In this document: positions 36,466 to 45,920 of the stretch, piece by piece
Layout of the letters: the number at the start of each line of letters is the position of its first letter
Numbering within the stretch: position 1 is the first letter of the stretch
The notes under the pieces: model-generated
Database searches by the model: none
Seen by the model: only the letters and a program-made list of their open reading frames with translations
What the model was told of the DNA's origin: nothing
Assembly: GCA_001464065.1 (NCBI GenBank)
Contig: LNDN01000036.1
Location: forward strand, 1 to 60,179
DNA: 60,179 nt
Origin: Acidobacteria bacterium Ga0077522
GTDB lineage: Bacteria; Acidobacteriota; Vicinamibacteria; Vicinamibacterales; Vicinamibacteraceae
Direction: 5' to 3'
Made by a program: the position numbers and the translations under genes

Positions 36466-37038
36466 GTGACCGAGCCCTCCTCCCCCCACCTCTCGCGTCG
36501 GATCTGGCTGTACGCCCCGCTGGCCGTGCTGGCCCTGCTGGTCGTCCTGTGGCTCGTGTCCTCGCGCCGCGAGGCGCCGCCACCCGCGGTGGCCACCGCC
36601 CCGGACGGCCCGGCGGCTCTGCCGCCCGTGCTGGCCGAGACGGTCGGCGAGGAGGGTCACCTGGCGATCGGCATCGTGTCGCTCGACCGCGTGGCCACCG
36701 ATACCGTCGAGTTGCGGCTGGCCGTGACCAACACCAACCAGCCCGGCACGCCGGCCCTCGACATCGCCCAGCGGTTCAGTGCCGACGGCCCCGACCGGGG
36801 CACGCTGGCCGAGATCTACCTGGCCGACCTGTCGCACGAGCACAAGTTCTTCGTCCTGCGCGACAGCGCCAACGCCCCGCTCGGCAGCCGCGACGTCACC
36901 CCCCTGGCCGCCGGAGAACGCCGCATCCTCTGGGCGCGCTACCCCGCGCCGGGCGACGACGACGTCGAAGTGGTCGTGCACGTGCCCCACGCCGAACCGA
37001 TGCCGAATGTGCCCGTCGGGCAGCGGACAGCACCGTAG
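36466..37038 (+). CDS. single-pass membrane protein, unknown
   Basis: A 190-residue protein with a GTG start right after the previous stop (coupled). One N-terminal helix (about 14-33, LYAPLAVLALLVVLWLVSS) is followed by a periplasmic Ig-like beta domain (70-185, VTNTNQPGTPALDIAQRFSADG...FFVLRDSANAPL). No family was assigned. It forms a run with acs and the SRPBCC gene but a shared function is not evident. Confidence 0.65.
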   Translation: MTEPSSPHLSRRIWLYAPLAVLALLVVLWLVSSRREAPPPAVATAPDGPAALPPVLAETVGEEGHLAIGIVSLDRVATDTVELRLAVTNTNQPGTPALDIAQRFSADGPDRGTLAEIYLADLSHEHKFFVLRDSANAPLGSRDVTPLAAGERRILWARYPAPGDDDVEVVVHVPHAEPMPNVPVGQRTAP

Positions 37039-37051
37039 AGACACTCGATAA

Positions 37052-37240
37052 AGGTCAAAAGGGCAAGAAGGGCAAACAGGGCAAAACGACACAACCGAAG
37101 GCAAAACAGCCAAAGGCGCCAAGATCACAAAGGCCCCAAGGCTTCCTTCGTCTTTCCCCTTCCGCCATCCCCCCTTTCCTCTTTCCTCTTTCCGCCCTGC
37201 CTTTTTGCCCTCTTGGCCCTTTTCGCCCTTTCTTCTTTGA
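37052..37240. repeat. large degenerate inverted repeat of GGGCAAAA / TTTTGCCC units (family 2, copy 2)
   Basis: A left half (AAGGTCAAAAGGGCAAG, AACAGGGCAAAAC) and a complementary right half (TTTTTGCCCTCTTGGCCC, TTCTTTGACGG). Same construction as copy 1 at 33833-34008, with a different middle. It fills the spacer before the ABC ATPase gene. Confidence 0.8.
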
Positions 37241-37285
37241 CGGTGTCGTGGCCGCCCCGGAACTCGCGATGGCGGCCTCCCGTAC

Positions 37286-37291
37286 TAAGCT
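37286..37291 (+). promoter_or_regulatory. candidate -10 box TAAGCT before ABC ATPase
   Basis: Ends 6 bases before ATG 37298; no SD. Confidence 0.4.
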
Positions 37292-37297
37292 GATGCC

Positions 37298-38002
<705 letters not shown>

Positions 38003-38027
38003 GGTAGCAATCCGACGTGGCCAGCGC

Positions 38028-38033
38028 GAGAAT
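38028..38033 (+). promoter_or_regulatory. weak candidate -10 box GAGAAT before GDSL gene
   Basis: One mismatch from TAGAAT; ends 8 bases before ATG 38042. Confidence 0.3.
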
Positions 38034-38041
38034 AGGGGCAG

Positions 38042-39025
38042 ATGCGCCTCGTCCTCGCCACCATGGCCGCTGGCGCCGCCGTGAGCCTCGCCGCGTGCGG
38101 CGGCGGCTCGTCCGCGCCCTCCACGCCGACACAGCCCACCACGCCTGCACCGACACCCGTCGCGCTGACGCTCGGGTGCCCGCCGCCCCTCGCGGCGCGG
38201 ACGACGACCGGCCAGCCCATTCCGCTCGCATATCCGGAGCCCCAGGCCTCGGGAGGCACGGCGCCGCTGGCCGTGTCGTGCGCGCCGCCGGTGGGGACCC
38301 CGGCGCCGGTCGGCCAGACGACCGTCACCTGTACGGCGACGGATGCGCGGGCGCAGACGGCGACGTGTGCGTTCGCGGTGACCGTGGCGGTGGCACCCAC
38401 CCTGACCGTCGACCGCTTCCTGGCGCTGGGGGACAGCTTCACGTTCGGCACCACGTCGCGCGCCCTGGAGCGAGCACTGCCCGGCGACACGTACACCCAG
38501 AAGCTGGAGTTCCTGCTGCGGGAGCGCTACCCCGATCAGGCGTTCACGCTCGCCAATGCCGGCGTTCCGGGGCAGTTCATGGATCAGATCGAGGACCGCT
38601 ACCCGGCGGCGCTGCGCCAGAGCAATGCGCAGGTGCTGATCCTGCAGGGCGGCGCGAACGACCTCAACACCGAGGGGGCGCGCTCCATCGGTGACATCGT
38701 GGCGCGTCTCGAGCGCATCACGCGTGATGCCCAGGGGCGGCGCGTGTCGGTGATCCTCGCGACGCTCACGCCGCAGCGCCCGGGGTCGACGAAGGGGACG
38801 ACCGCGCCGGCCGTGGTTCGCGAGGTCAACGCGCGCATCCTCGACCTCTGCCGCCGCTATCAGACCGGCTGTGCCGACCTGTACACGGCCTTCGGCGGCG
38901 AGCAGTCGCCGCTCATCGGCAGCGACGGCCTGCACCCGACCCTGGCCGGCTACGACCTCATCGCCGAGACGTTCTTCGAGGTCATCCGCCGCCAGTTCGA
39001 GCGGACGGCCACGCCACCGTCGTAA
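38042..39025 (+). CDS. SGNH/GDSL hydrolase lipoprotein with HYR-like domain
   Basis: A 327-residue protein with lipobox SLAAC (Cys19). Residues 45-118 form a small cysteine-bearing beta domain resembling HYR repeats (VGQTTVTCTATDARAQTATCAFAV). The SGNH catalytic set follows: S132 in LALGDSFTFG, G in NAGVPG, N206 in GGAND and D295/H298 in DGLHPT. It is likely a surface or periplasmic esterase/lipase-type hydrolase of unknown substrate. Confidence 0.9.
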   Translation: MRLVLATMAAGAAVSLAACGGGSSAPSTPTQPTTPAPTPVALTLGCPPPLAARTTTGQPIPLAYPEPQASGGTAPLAVSCAPPVGTPAPVGQTTVTCTATDARAQTATCAFAVTVAVAPTLTVDRFLALGDSFTFGTTSRALERALPGDTYTQKLEFLLRERYPDQAFTLANAGVPGQFMDQIEDRYPAALRQSNAQVLILQGGANDLNTEGARSIGDIVARLERITRDAQGRRVSVILATLTPQRPGSTKGTTAPAVVREVNARILDLCRRYQTGCADLYTAFGGEQSPLIGSDGLHPTLAGYDLIAETFFEVIRRQFERTATPPS

Positions 39026-39031
39026 TACTCT
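39026..39031 (+). promoter_or_regulatory. candidate -10 box TACTCT before glutaminyl cyclase
   Basis: Ends 8 bases before ATG 39040 and lies just past the GDSL stop. Confidence 0.35.
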
Positions 39032-39039
39032 TGTCCCCC

Positions 39040-39867
39040 ATGCGCCGTTCGATCCCGGGTCGTCTTGCCCTCGTCCTGCTTGTCGGGTCCTCGCTGGCCG
39101 TCGCGTGCGGTGCCTCGTCGTCGGCCCCGCCGGCGCCGCAGGCCCAGGCGGCCGCGGTCGTGCCAGGTGTCGAGCAGTACACCTACCAGATCGTCCGCAG
39201 CCATCCCCATGACCCGGCGTCGTTCACGCAGGGGCTGACCATCGCGGACGGGCAGGTGTACGAAGGCACCGGACTCCATGGCGAGTCGTCGCTGCGGCGA
39301 GTCGACCTGCAGACCGGGGCGGCGCTGCAGCGGATCGCACTCGACAGCCGGTACTTCGGCGAGGGCATTGCCGTCGTCGGCGACCGCATCGTGCAGCTCA
39401 CCTATCAGACCGGCGTCGGCTTCGTCTACGACCGCAAGACCTTCGCGACGCTGAAGGAGTTCACGTACAAGGGCGAGGGCTGGGGCCTGACCTACGACGG
39501 GCAGCGGCTCATCATGAGCGACGGCACCGACACGCTGCGCTTCTGGCACCCCGAGACGCTCGAGGAGGTCGGCCGCCTGCGCGTGCGCGACGGCGACACG
39601 GCCATCGAGCGCATCAACGAACTCGAGTTCGTCGACGGCGCGATCTACGCCAACATCTGGCAGGAAGAGCGCATTGCGCGCATCGACCCGGCGACGGGCG
39701 TCGTGACCGCCTGGATCGACATGTCGAACCTGCTGACGGCCACCGAACGCTCCCGCGGCGTGGACGTCCTCAACGGCATCGCCCACGACCCGAAGACGGG
39801 CCACTTCCTCATCACCGGGAAGTTGTGGCCCTGGGTCTTCGAGGTCCGATTCGTCAAGAAGGGCTGA
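39040..39867 (+). CDS. glutaminyl-peptide cyclotransferase (plant/bacterial type), lipoprotein
   Basis: A 275-residue protein from ATG 39040 (a TTG 9 bases upstream is less likely) with lipobox LAVAC (Cys23). HDPASFTQGL, YEGTGLHGESSLR, GEGWGLTYDG, INELEFVDGAIYANIWQ and VLNGIAHDPKTGHFLITGK are the blocks of the five-bladed beta-propeller glutaminyl cyclases of the papaya/Xanthomonas type. It converts N-terminal Gln of exported peptides to pyroglutamate. Its end overlaps the convergent VOC gene by 14 bases. Confidence 0.93.
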   Translation: MRRSIPGRLALVLLVGSSLAVACGASSSAPPAPQAQAAAVVPGVEQYTYQIVRSHPHDPASFTQGLTIADGQVYEGTGLHGESSLRRVDLQTGAALQRIALDSRYFGEGIAVVGDRIVQLTYQTGVGFVYDRKTFATLKEFTYKGEGWGLTYDGQRLIMSDGTDTLRFWHPETLEEVGRLRVRDGDTAIERINELEFVDGAIYANIWQEERIARIDPATGVVTAWIDMSNLLTATERSRGVDVLNGIAHDPKTGHFLITGKLWPWVFEVRFVKKG

Positions 39868-40252
39868 CGGGTCGCTTCTCTTCCATCAGGCCGAGCAGGT
39901 TGCCGGAGGGATCGCGGAAGAACGCCATCCACAGCTCGTGGTCGGGCATCACCGCGACGCAGTGGGCGCCCTTCTCGAAGGTGGCGCCGCCCTGCCGCAG
40001 GGCCGCTTCCACTTCGACGATGCCTGCCACCGTGAAGTAGAGCACCGAGGCCGTCCCCGCCGGGCCGGGCCCGTCTTCCGGCAGCGTCAGCATCAGACGC
40101 ACGTCACCGGCGCGGAAGAAGGCCAGGGACGGCGGCGCCTGGAAGAGCAGCGCCAGTCCCAGCACGTCGCGATAGAACGTGACGGCGGCGTCGATGTCGT
40201 GCACCGTGAGCGCGATTTGCCCCAGCGGGGCGGCAGTCAGAGGTCCGGGCAT
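39854..40252 (-). CDS. VOC (glyoxalase/dioxygenase superfamily) protein
   Basis: A 132-residue protein with the paired beta-alpha-beta-beta-beta units of the VOC fold: QIALTVHDIDAAVTFYRDVLGLALLFQ in the first half and ELWMAFFRDPSGNLLGLMEE in the second. Candidate metal ligands are His17 in LTVHD, His105 in MPDHELW and the final Glu. The reaction is unknown. TACCTT ends 7 bases before the ATG. Confidence 0.88.
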   Translation of the reverse strand: MPGPLTAAPLGQIALTVHDIDAAVTFYRDVLGLALLFQAPPSLAFFRAGDVRLMLTLPEDGPGPAGTASVLYFTVAGIVEVEAALRQGGATFEKGAHCVAVMPDHELWMAFFRDPSGNLLGLMEEKRPVSPS

Positions 40253-40259
40253 GCGCGGG

Positions 40260-40265
40260 AAGGTA
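40260..40265 (-). promoter_or_regulatory. candidate -10 box TACCTT before VOC gene
   Basis: Ends 7 bases before ATG 40252; no SD. Confidence 0.45.
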
Positions 40266-40273
40266 ACACATCG

Positions 40274-40330
40274 GAATGCCGCGATGCCGAATGCCGAGTG
40301 CCGTCATGCGGACATGCGGGAATGACGGCA
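40274..40330. repeat. ATGCCG short repeats and 9 bp inverted repeat
   Basis: Units AATGCCG, CGATGCCG, AATGCCG and AGTGCCG run together, then TGCCGTCAT (40299-40307) and ATGACGGCA (40322-40330) form a perfect 9 bp stem with a 14-base loop. It lies between dppF and the VOC gene. Confidence 0.75.
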
Positions 40331-40380
40331 CCCCAAAGCACAGAAGGTCAGAAGGCTGGAGGCGTCGGGCGTGGACCGTG

Positions 40381-40468
40381 GGTAGGGCCGGCTCTCCGAG
40401 CCGGCCGTCATCGACAGCGCGTGATGCTCGCCGCTTGGTGGCGGCCCGTTCGGAGAACGGGCCCTACC
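40381..40468. repeat. REP-like double-palindrome element (GTAGGGCC...GGCCCTAC)
   Basis: Outer inverted ends GGTAGGGCC (40381-40389) and GGCCCTACC (40460-40468). Inside are two hairpins, GGCCGGCTC-tcc-GAGCCGGCC (40386-40406) and GGCCCGTTC-gga-GAACGGGCC (40443-40463), with complementary loops. The dppF stop codon (TAG, minus strand) is part of the right end. Confidence 0.88.
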
Positions 40469-41351
40469 CGAGTTCGCCAAGCCGCGAGAAATGGCCGGGG
40501 GCGACTTCGACGAGGGGCGCCTCGAGGTCGACGCTGGCCGGGTCGAACGTGATCCGCTGCGGCGGGACGTCCGGATCGGGCACCGGCACGGCGGAGAGGA
40601 GGGCCTGCGTGTACGGGTGGGTGGGCGTGTCGAACAGCGCGCCGACCGGCGCGAGTTCGACGATGCGGCCCCGGTACATGACGGCCACGCGGGTGCAGAT
40701 GTGGCGCACCAGCCGCAGGTCGTGCGAGATGAACAGGTAGGTCAGCGACAGTTGCTGCTGCAGGGACGCCAGCAGGTTGACGATCTGGGCCTGCACCGAC
40801 ACATCGAGCGCCGAGACGGGTTCGTCGGCGACGATGAACGAGGGTTCCAGGGCGAGGGCGCGGGCGATGCCGATGCGCTGTCGCTGTCCGCCACTGAACT
40901 CGTGCGGATAGCGTGTGAGCACGTCGCGGTCGAGCCCGACCAGTTCGAGCAGTTCCGCGGCGCGCGCGTGTCGCCAGGTCGGGGTGCCGACCTTGTGGAT
41001 GTCGAGCGGTTCCTCGAGGATCGTCGAGACGCGATGGCGGGGGTTGAGTGAGGCGTACGGGTCCTGGAAGACCATCTGCATCTGTCGTCGCCGCGCCCGC
41101 AGCGCCGTCCGGTCCAGCGCCAGCACATCGTCGCCGTTGAAGAAGACGCGTCCGGTGGTGGGTTCGATCAGCCGCAGGATGCAGCGGCCGGTCGTGGTCT
41201 TGCCCGAGCCCGATTCCCCCACCAGCCCGAAGGTCTCGCCGGCCTCGATGGAGAAGCTGACGTCGTGCACGGCATGCGTGACGCGCGGCGCCCGCCACAG
41301 GGCGCGCTGCTCGTAGCGTTTGCCGAGGTACTGCACGTCGAGGAGCGGCAT
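40464..41351 (-). CDS. oligopeptide/dipeptide ABC transporter ATPase, DppF/OppF type
   Basis: A 295-residue ATPase with Walker [27 protein letters not shown] (typical of DppF), signature [15 protein letters not shown], Walker [13 protein letters not shown], the H-loop ISHDL, and the C-terminal oligopeptide-type extension ([13 protein letters not shown]). It should energise peptide import with DppD. ATG 41351 shares one base with the dppD stop. Its last codon and stop are formed by the GTAGGGCC repeat, so the natural C-terminus may have been altered. No permease or binding-protein genes are nearby. Confidence 0.92.
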   Translation of the reverse strand: MPLLDVQYLGKRYEQRALWRAPRVTHAVHDVSFSIEAGETFGLVGESGSGKTTTGRCILRLIEPTTGRVFFNGDDVLALDRTALRARRRQMQMVFQDPYASLNPRHRVSTILEEPLDIHKVGTPTWRHARAAELLELVGLDRDVLTRYPHEFSGGQRQRIGIARALALEPSFIVADEPVSALDVSVQAQIVNLLASLQQQLSLTYLFISHDLRLVRHICTRVAVMYRGRIVELAPVGALFDTPTHPYTQALLSAVPVPDPDVPPQRITFDPASVDLEAPLVEVAPGHFSRLGELG

Positions 41352-42355
41352 CAGTCCGTCGGGAGCCCGGCCGCATGGTCGGCGGCCAGTTGCTGGGCCT
41401 CGCGCACGAGCAGGCAGCGCGAGGCATGCCCCTCGGACACGGCGTACATGGCCGGCACCTCGGAGAGACAGGCGTCGTGGCGCCAGGCGCATCGCGGCGC
41501 GAAGGCGCATCCCGGCGGCATCTGCTGCAGGGACGGCACCTGCCCCTCGATGGGCTCGAGTCGACGCGCGCTGTGGGTCGACCCTGGCATCGCCCGCAGC
41601 AGGGCCTGCGTGTAGGGATGGGCCGGCGCCTTGAACAGCGCCCGCACCGGCGACTCCTCGACGATCCGGCCGGCGTACATCACCGCGACGCGATCGGCCG
41701 TGTGCGCAACGACGCCCAGGTCGTGGGTGATGAGCAGCAGGGACAGCCCGAAGTCGTGCTTGAGCTGCCGCAGCAGGTTCAGGATCTCGGCCTGGATCGT
41801 CACGTCGAGCGCGGTGGTGGGCTCGTCGGCGACGATCAGCGACGGGCGGCAGCAGAGGGCGAGCGCGATGAGTGCCCGCTGGCGGAGTCCCCCGGACAAC
41901 TGGTGGGGATACTCGGCGAAGCGCCTGGCCGGGTCGTCCATCCGAACGGTGGCCAGCAGTTCGAGGGCGGTGGCCCTCGGGTTCGCGCCGCCGAGACCGT
42001 GCACGGTCATCGCCTCGACCAGCTGACTGCCGATGGTCAGCACCGGGTTCAGCGCGCTCATGGGTTCCTGGAAGATGAGCGAGATCTTCGCCCCACGGAC
42101 CCGTTCCATCTCGGCCTCGGGGAGGTCCATCAGGTTGCGCCCCTCGAGCTGGATCTCGCCGCCGAGGATGCGCCCGGGCGGCGGCACCAGCCGCAGGAGC
42201 GAATAGGCGGTCAGCGACTTGCCGCTGCCGGACTCGCCGACCAGCGCCAGCGTCTCGCCTTTGGCGATGTCGAAACTCACGTCCTGGACGGCGGGCACCC
42301 ACCGGTTGCCCATGGGAAAGCCGGTCGAGAGATGTCGGACGGAGAGCAGGGGCAT
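41351..42355 (-). CDS. oligopeptide/dipeptide ABC transporter ATPase, DppD/OppD type
   Basis: A 334-residue ATPase with Walker [26 protein letters not shown], signature [15 protein letters not shown], Walker [13 protein letters not shown] and the C-terminal oligopeptide extension [13 protein letters not shown]. The Cys pattern [15 protein letters not shown]...ASRC is the conserved cluster found in DppD-type proteins. It starts at ATG 42355, since upstream in-frame sequence is not family-like. It is translationally coupled to dppF downstream. The transport partners are not in this window. Confidence 0.92.
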   Translation of the reverse strand: MPLLSVRHLSTGFPMGNRWVPAVQDVSFDIAKGETLALVGESGSGKSLTAYSLLRLVPPPGRILGGEIQLEGRNLMDLPEAEMERVRGAKISLIFQEPMSALNPVLTIGSQLVEAMTVHGLGGANPRATALELLATVRMDDPARRFAEYPHQLSGGLRQRALIALALCCRPSLIVADEPTTALDVTIQAEILNLLRQLKHDFGLSLLLITHDLGVVAHTADRVAVMYAGRIVEESPVRALFKAPAHPYTQALLRAMPGSTHSARRLEPIEGQVPSLQQMPPGCAFAPRCAWRHDACLSEVPAMYAVSEGHASRCLLVREAQQLAADHAAGLPTD

Positions 42356-42367
42356 CGCGGCCCGGGC

Positions 42368-42373
42368 ATCGTA
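42368..42373 (-). promoter_or_regulatory. candidate -10 box TACGAT before dppD
   Basis: Ends 12 bases before ATG 42355; the longest gap of the set, so only moderately supported. Confidence 0.3.
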
Positions 42374-42436
42374 CCAGACCGCATTCCGTCCGGCCGTCGG
42401 CAGGCGGCCATCCGTCGTCGCGCCGGTCGACATCGC

Positions 42437-42482
42437 CCGGTTCCCGGTTCCCGCTTTCCGGTTCCCGCTTCCCGGTTGCCTG
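42437..42482. repeat. TTCCCGG/TTCCCGC short-period repeat (family 3)
   Basis: Units CGGTTCCCGGTTCCCGCTTT, CCGGTTCCCGCTTCCCGGTT. Its right end supplies the -35 of the promoter at 42476. Confidence 0.85.
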
Positions 42483-42504
42483 CGGCCTGTTCGGCCGATA
42501 CAAT
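42476..42504 (+). promoter_or_regulatory. sigma-70-type promoter TTGCCT-N17-TACAAT
   Basis: TTGCCT (42476-42481), 17 bases, TACAAT (42499-42504). It predicts a start near 42511 and a leader of about 75 bases for the gene at 42587. This is the best spaced -35/-10 pair seen. Confidence 0.65.
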
Positions 42505-42586
42505 CGGGCCAGATTCCGTCAACCAACCTCCAGACGCCTCCTCTAATGAACAGCGCTCCTGCCTGCGGGCCGGAAGGGAGTTCAGT

Positions 42587-42880
42587 GTGGACGACACCGT
42601 GAATCGACTGGCGAAGGAACTGGCAGAGGCCATGGCCGACGCCGTGGCCTCTGATCCACGTGTGGAAGCCTGCCGAGCGCGCGCGCGCGAGGCCGGGTAC
42701 GACCTGCGGGTGACGCTCGACGCCGAGATCGGGTTCGCGACCAGAGCCGGCAAGCGGGCACGGAAAGTGGCGCTCACACGCCCGACCCACGCCACGCGAC
42801 ACGTCGCGATGACCGACAACGACCGACGCTTCCTGAAGTCGCTGCGCATCGCCCCCGATGCCGCGACCGAAGAAGTCTAG
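42587..42880 (+). CDS. small conserved hypothetical protein
   Basis: A 97-residue protein from GTG 42587, chosen because AGGGAG lies 6 bases upstream and a good promoter precedes it. It is helical and charged (VNRLAKELAEAMADAVASDPRVEACRARAREAGYDLRVTLD), with a C-terminal TDNDRRFLKSLRIA segment. No membrane segment or known motif was seen. Similar short proteins with an E-V-E-A-C core occur in acidobacteria, from memory; the function is unknown. Confidence 0.65.
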   Translation: MDDTVNRLAKELAEAMADAVASDPRVEACRARAREAGYDLRVTLDAEIGFATRAGKRARKVALTRPTHATRHVAMTDNDRRFLKSLRIAPDAATEEV

Positions 42881-42892
42881 GGAGAACGACTC

Positions 42893-42950
42893 AAGGCTCT
42901 GGGCTCAGGGAAAGCTCTGTGAGCCCTGAGACGTGAGCCCTGAGTCTGTT
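42893..42950. repeat. family 1 repeat in inverted orientation (terminator-like)
   Basis: CTCAGGG (42904-42910) and CCCTGAG (42924-42930) pair over a 13-base loop; GGGCTC and GAGCCC add alternatives. It lies between convergent genes, so it may act as a bidirectional terminator. Confidence 0.65.
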
Positions 42951-42955
42951 CCACC

Positions 42956-44494
42956 TCAGTCGATGAGGCTCGTCCCCGTCATCTCCGCTGGCTGGGGCAA
43001 TCCCAGCAGATGCAGCAGCGTCGGCGCCACGTCGGGCAGGGCGCCGTCGCGCAGCGTCTGGCCGGCGACCGCAGGCCCGACCAGGATGAGCGGCACCAGG
43101 TTGGTCGTGTGCGCGGTGTGGGGGGCGTTGAGCTCGTAGTCCCACATCTGCTCGGCGTTGCCGTGGTCGGCGGTGACCAGCGCGGTGCCGCCGGCAGCCA
43201 GCAGCGCGTCGATGCAGCGCCCGAGGCAGCCATCGACGGCCTTGATGGCCGCAATCGCCGCCTCGAGCACGCCCGTGTGCCCGACCATGTCCGGATTGGC
43301 GAAGTTGCAGATGATGACGTCGTGCTTGTGGTGGGTGACGCTGTCGACGAAGGCGTCAGCCACGCCCGCCGCACTCATCTCCGGCTGCAGGTCGTACGTG
43401 GCCACCTTCGGCGACGGCAGCAGCACGCGGTCCTCGCCCGCAAAGGGCGTCTCGATGCCGCCATTGAAGAAGTACGTGACGTGCGGGTACTTCTCCGTCT
43501 CCGCCAGGCGCATGTTGGTGAGGCCGTGCGCCTGCAGCACTTCGCCGAAGTACTGCGTGGCCGACTGCGGCGGGAACGCGATGGGGAAGGGGTACGTCGC
43601 GTCGTACTCCGTGAACGTCGTCAGCGCCACCTTCGGCCGGTTCGGCGTCGGGAAGCCGTCGAAGTCCGGCATCAGCAGGGCGCGGATGATCTGCCGGGCG
43701 CGATCGGCGCGGAAGTTGAAGAACACCACCGCATCGCCGTCGGCCAGCGGACCGACGGGCTGCCCGGCCCCGTCGACCAGCGTGGCCGGGAGGATGAACT
43801 CGTCGGTGATGTTCTTCGAGTAGGCCTCCTCGATCACGGCCGAGGCCGAGGACCCGAACGGCGCCGTGCCGGTGACGATGGCGTCGTAGGCGAGTTTGAC
43901 GCGTTCCCAACGCTTGTCGCGGTCCATCGCGTAGTAGCGCCCCGAGACGCTGGCGATGCGACCGCCGGTCCTGGCGAGCACGGCTTCCAGATTGCGCACA
44001 TAGCCGCGGCCACCGTTGGGCGAGGTGTCGCGTCCGTCGGTGATGACGTGCACGAACACGCGTGGTGCGCCCATCTCGTGGGCGAGATGGAGCAGCGCGT
44101 GCAGGTGGGCCTCGTGGCTGTGCACGCCGCCGTCCGAGAGCAGGCCGAGGAAGTGGACGGCCGTGCCGGCGTCGATGGCGGCCTGGATGGCGGCGCGCAG
44201 CGCCGGCGTCTGCCTGAACTCGCCGTCGCTGATCGCCTTGTCGATGCGCGTGAGGTCCTGATAGACGGTGCGCCCCGCCCCGAGGTTGGTGTGGCCGACC
44301 TCGGAGTTGCCCATCTGGCCGGCCGGCAGGCCGACGGCTTCGCCGGAGGCCTGCAGGGTGGCGTGGGGATACGACGCCCAGAGTCTGGTGAAGACCGGCG
44401 GTTCGGCCAGCTTCACCGCGTTCTGGTCGGCCTCCTCGCGGAGGCCCCAGCCATCGAGGATGATGAGCGCCACGGGGGCGCGCTTGCTCGTCAT
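42956..44494 (-). CDS. gpmI: 2,3-bisphosphoglycerate-independent phosphoglycerate mutase
   Basis: A 512-residue glycolytic enzyme interconverting 3- and 2-phosphoglycerate. D14 in ILDGWG and S64 in GQMGNSEVGHTNLGAGR (phosphoserine nucleophile), then SDGGVHSH, DGRDTSP, FNFRADRARQ, DMVGHTG and VTADHGNAE provide the two Mn sites. ATG 44494 lies 4 bases after the eno stop, so the two consecutive glycolytic steps are in one operon. Confidence 0.97.
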   Translation of the reverse strand: MTSKRAPVALIILDGWGLREEADQNAVKLAEPPVFTRLWASYPHATLQASGEAVGLPAGQMGNSEVGHTNLGAGRTVYQDLTRIDKAISDGEFRQTPALRAAIQAAIDAGTAVHFLGLLSDGGVHSHEAHLHALLHLAHEMGAPRVFVHVITDGRDTSPNGGRGYVRNLEAVLARTGGRIASVSGRYYAMDRDKRWERVKLAYDAIVTGTAPFGSSASAVIEEAYSKNITDEFILPATLVDGAGQPVGPLADGDAVVFFNFRADRARQIIRALLMPDFDGFPTPNRPKVALTTFTEYDATYPFPIAFPPQSATQYFGEVLQAHGLTNMRLAETEKYPHVTYFFNGGIETPFAGEDRVLLPSPKVATYDLQPEMSAAGVADAFVDSVTHHKHDVIICNFANPDMVGHTGVLEAAIAAIKAVDGCLGRCIDALLAAGGTALVTADHGNAEQMWDYELNAPHTAHTTNLVPLILVGPAVAGQTLRDGALPDVAPTLLHLLGLPQPAEMTGTSLID

Positions 44495-44498
44495 GGGC

Positions 44499-45853
<1,355 letters not shown>

Positions 45854-45917
45854 GGGCCCTGGGCCCTGGGCCTTCGGCCTTGGTTCTTCGAGCCCTGAGC
45901 CCTGAGCCCTGAGCCTT
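45854..45917. repeat. GGGCCCT/GAGCCCT heptamer repeat (family 1)
   Basis: GGGCCCTGGGCCCTGGGCC then GAGCCCT repeated three times, filling the spacer between glgC and eno. Confidence 0.88.
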
Positions 45918-45920
45918 GTT

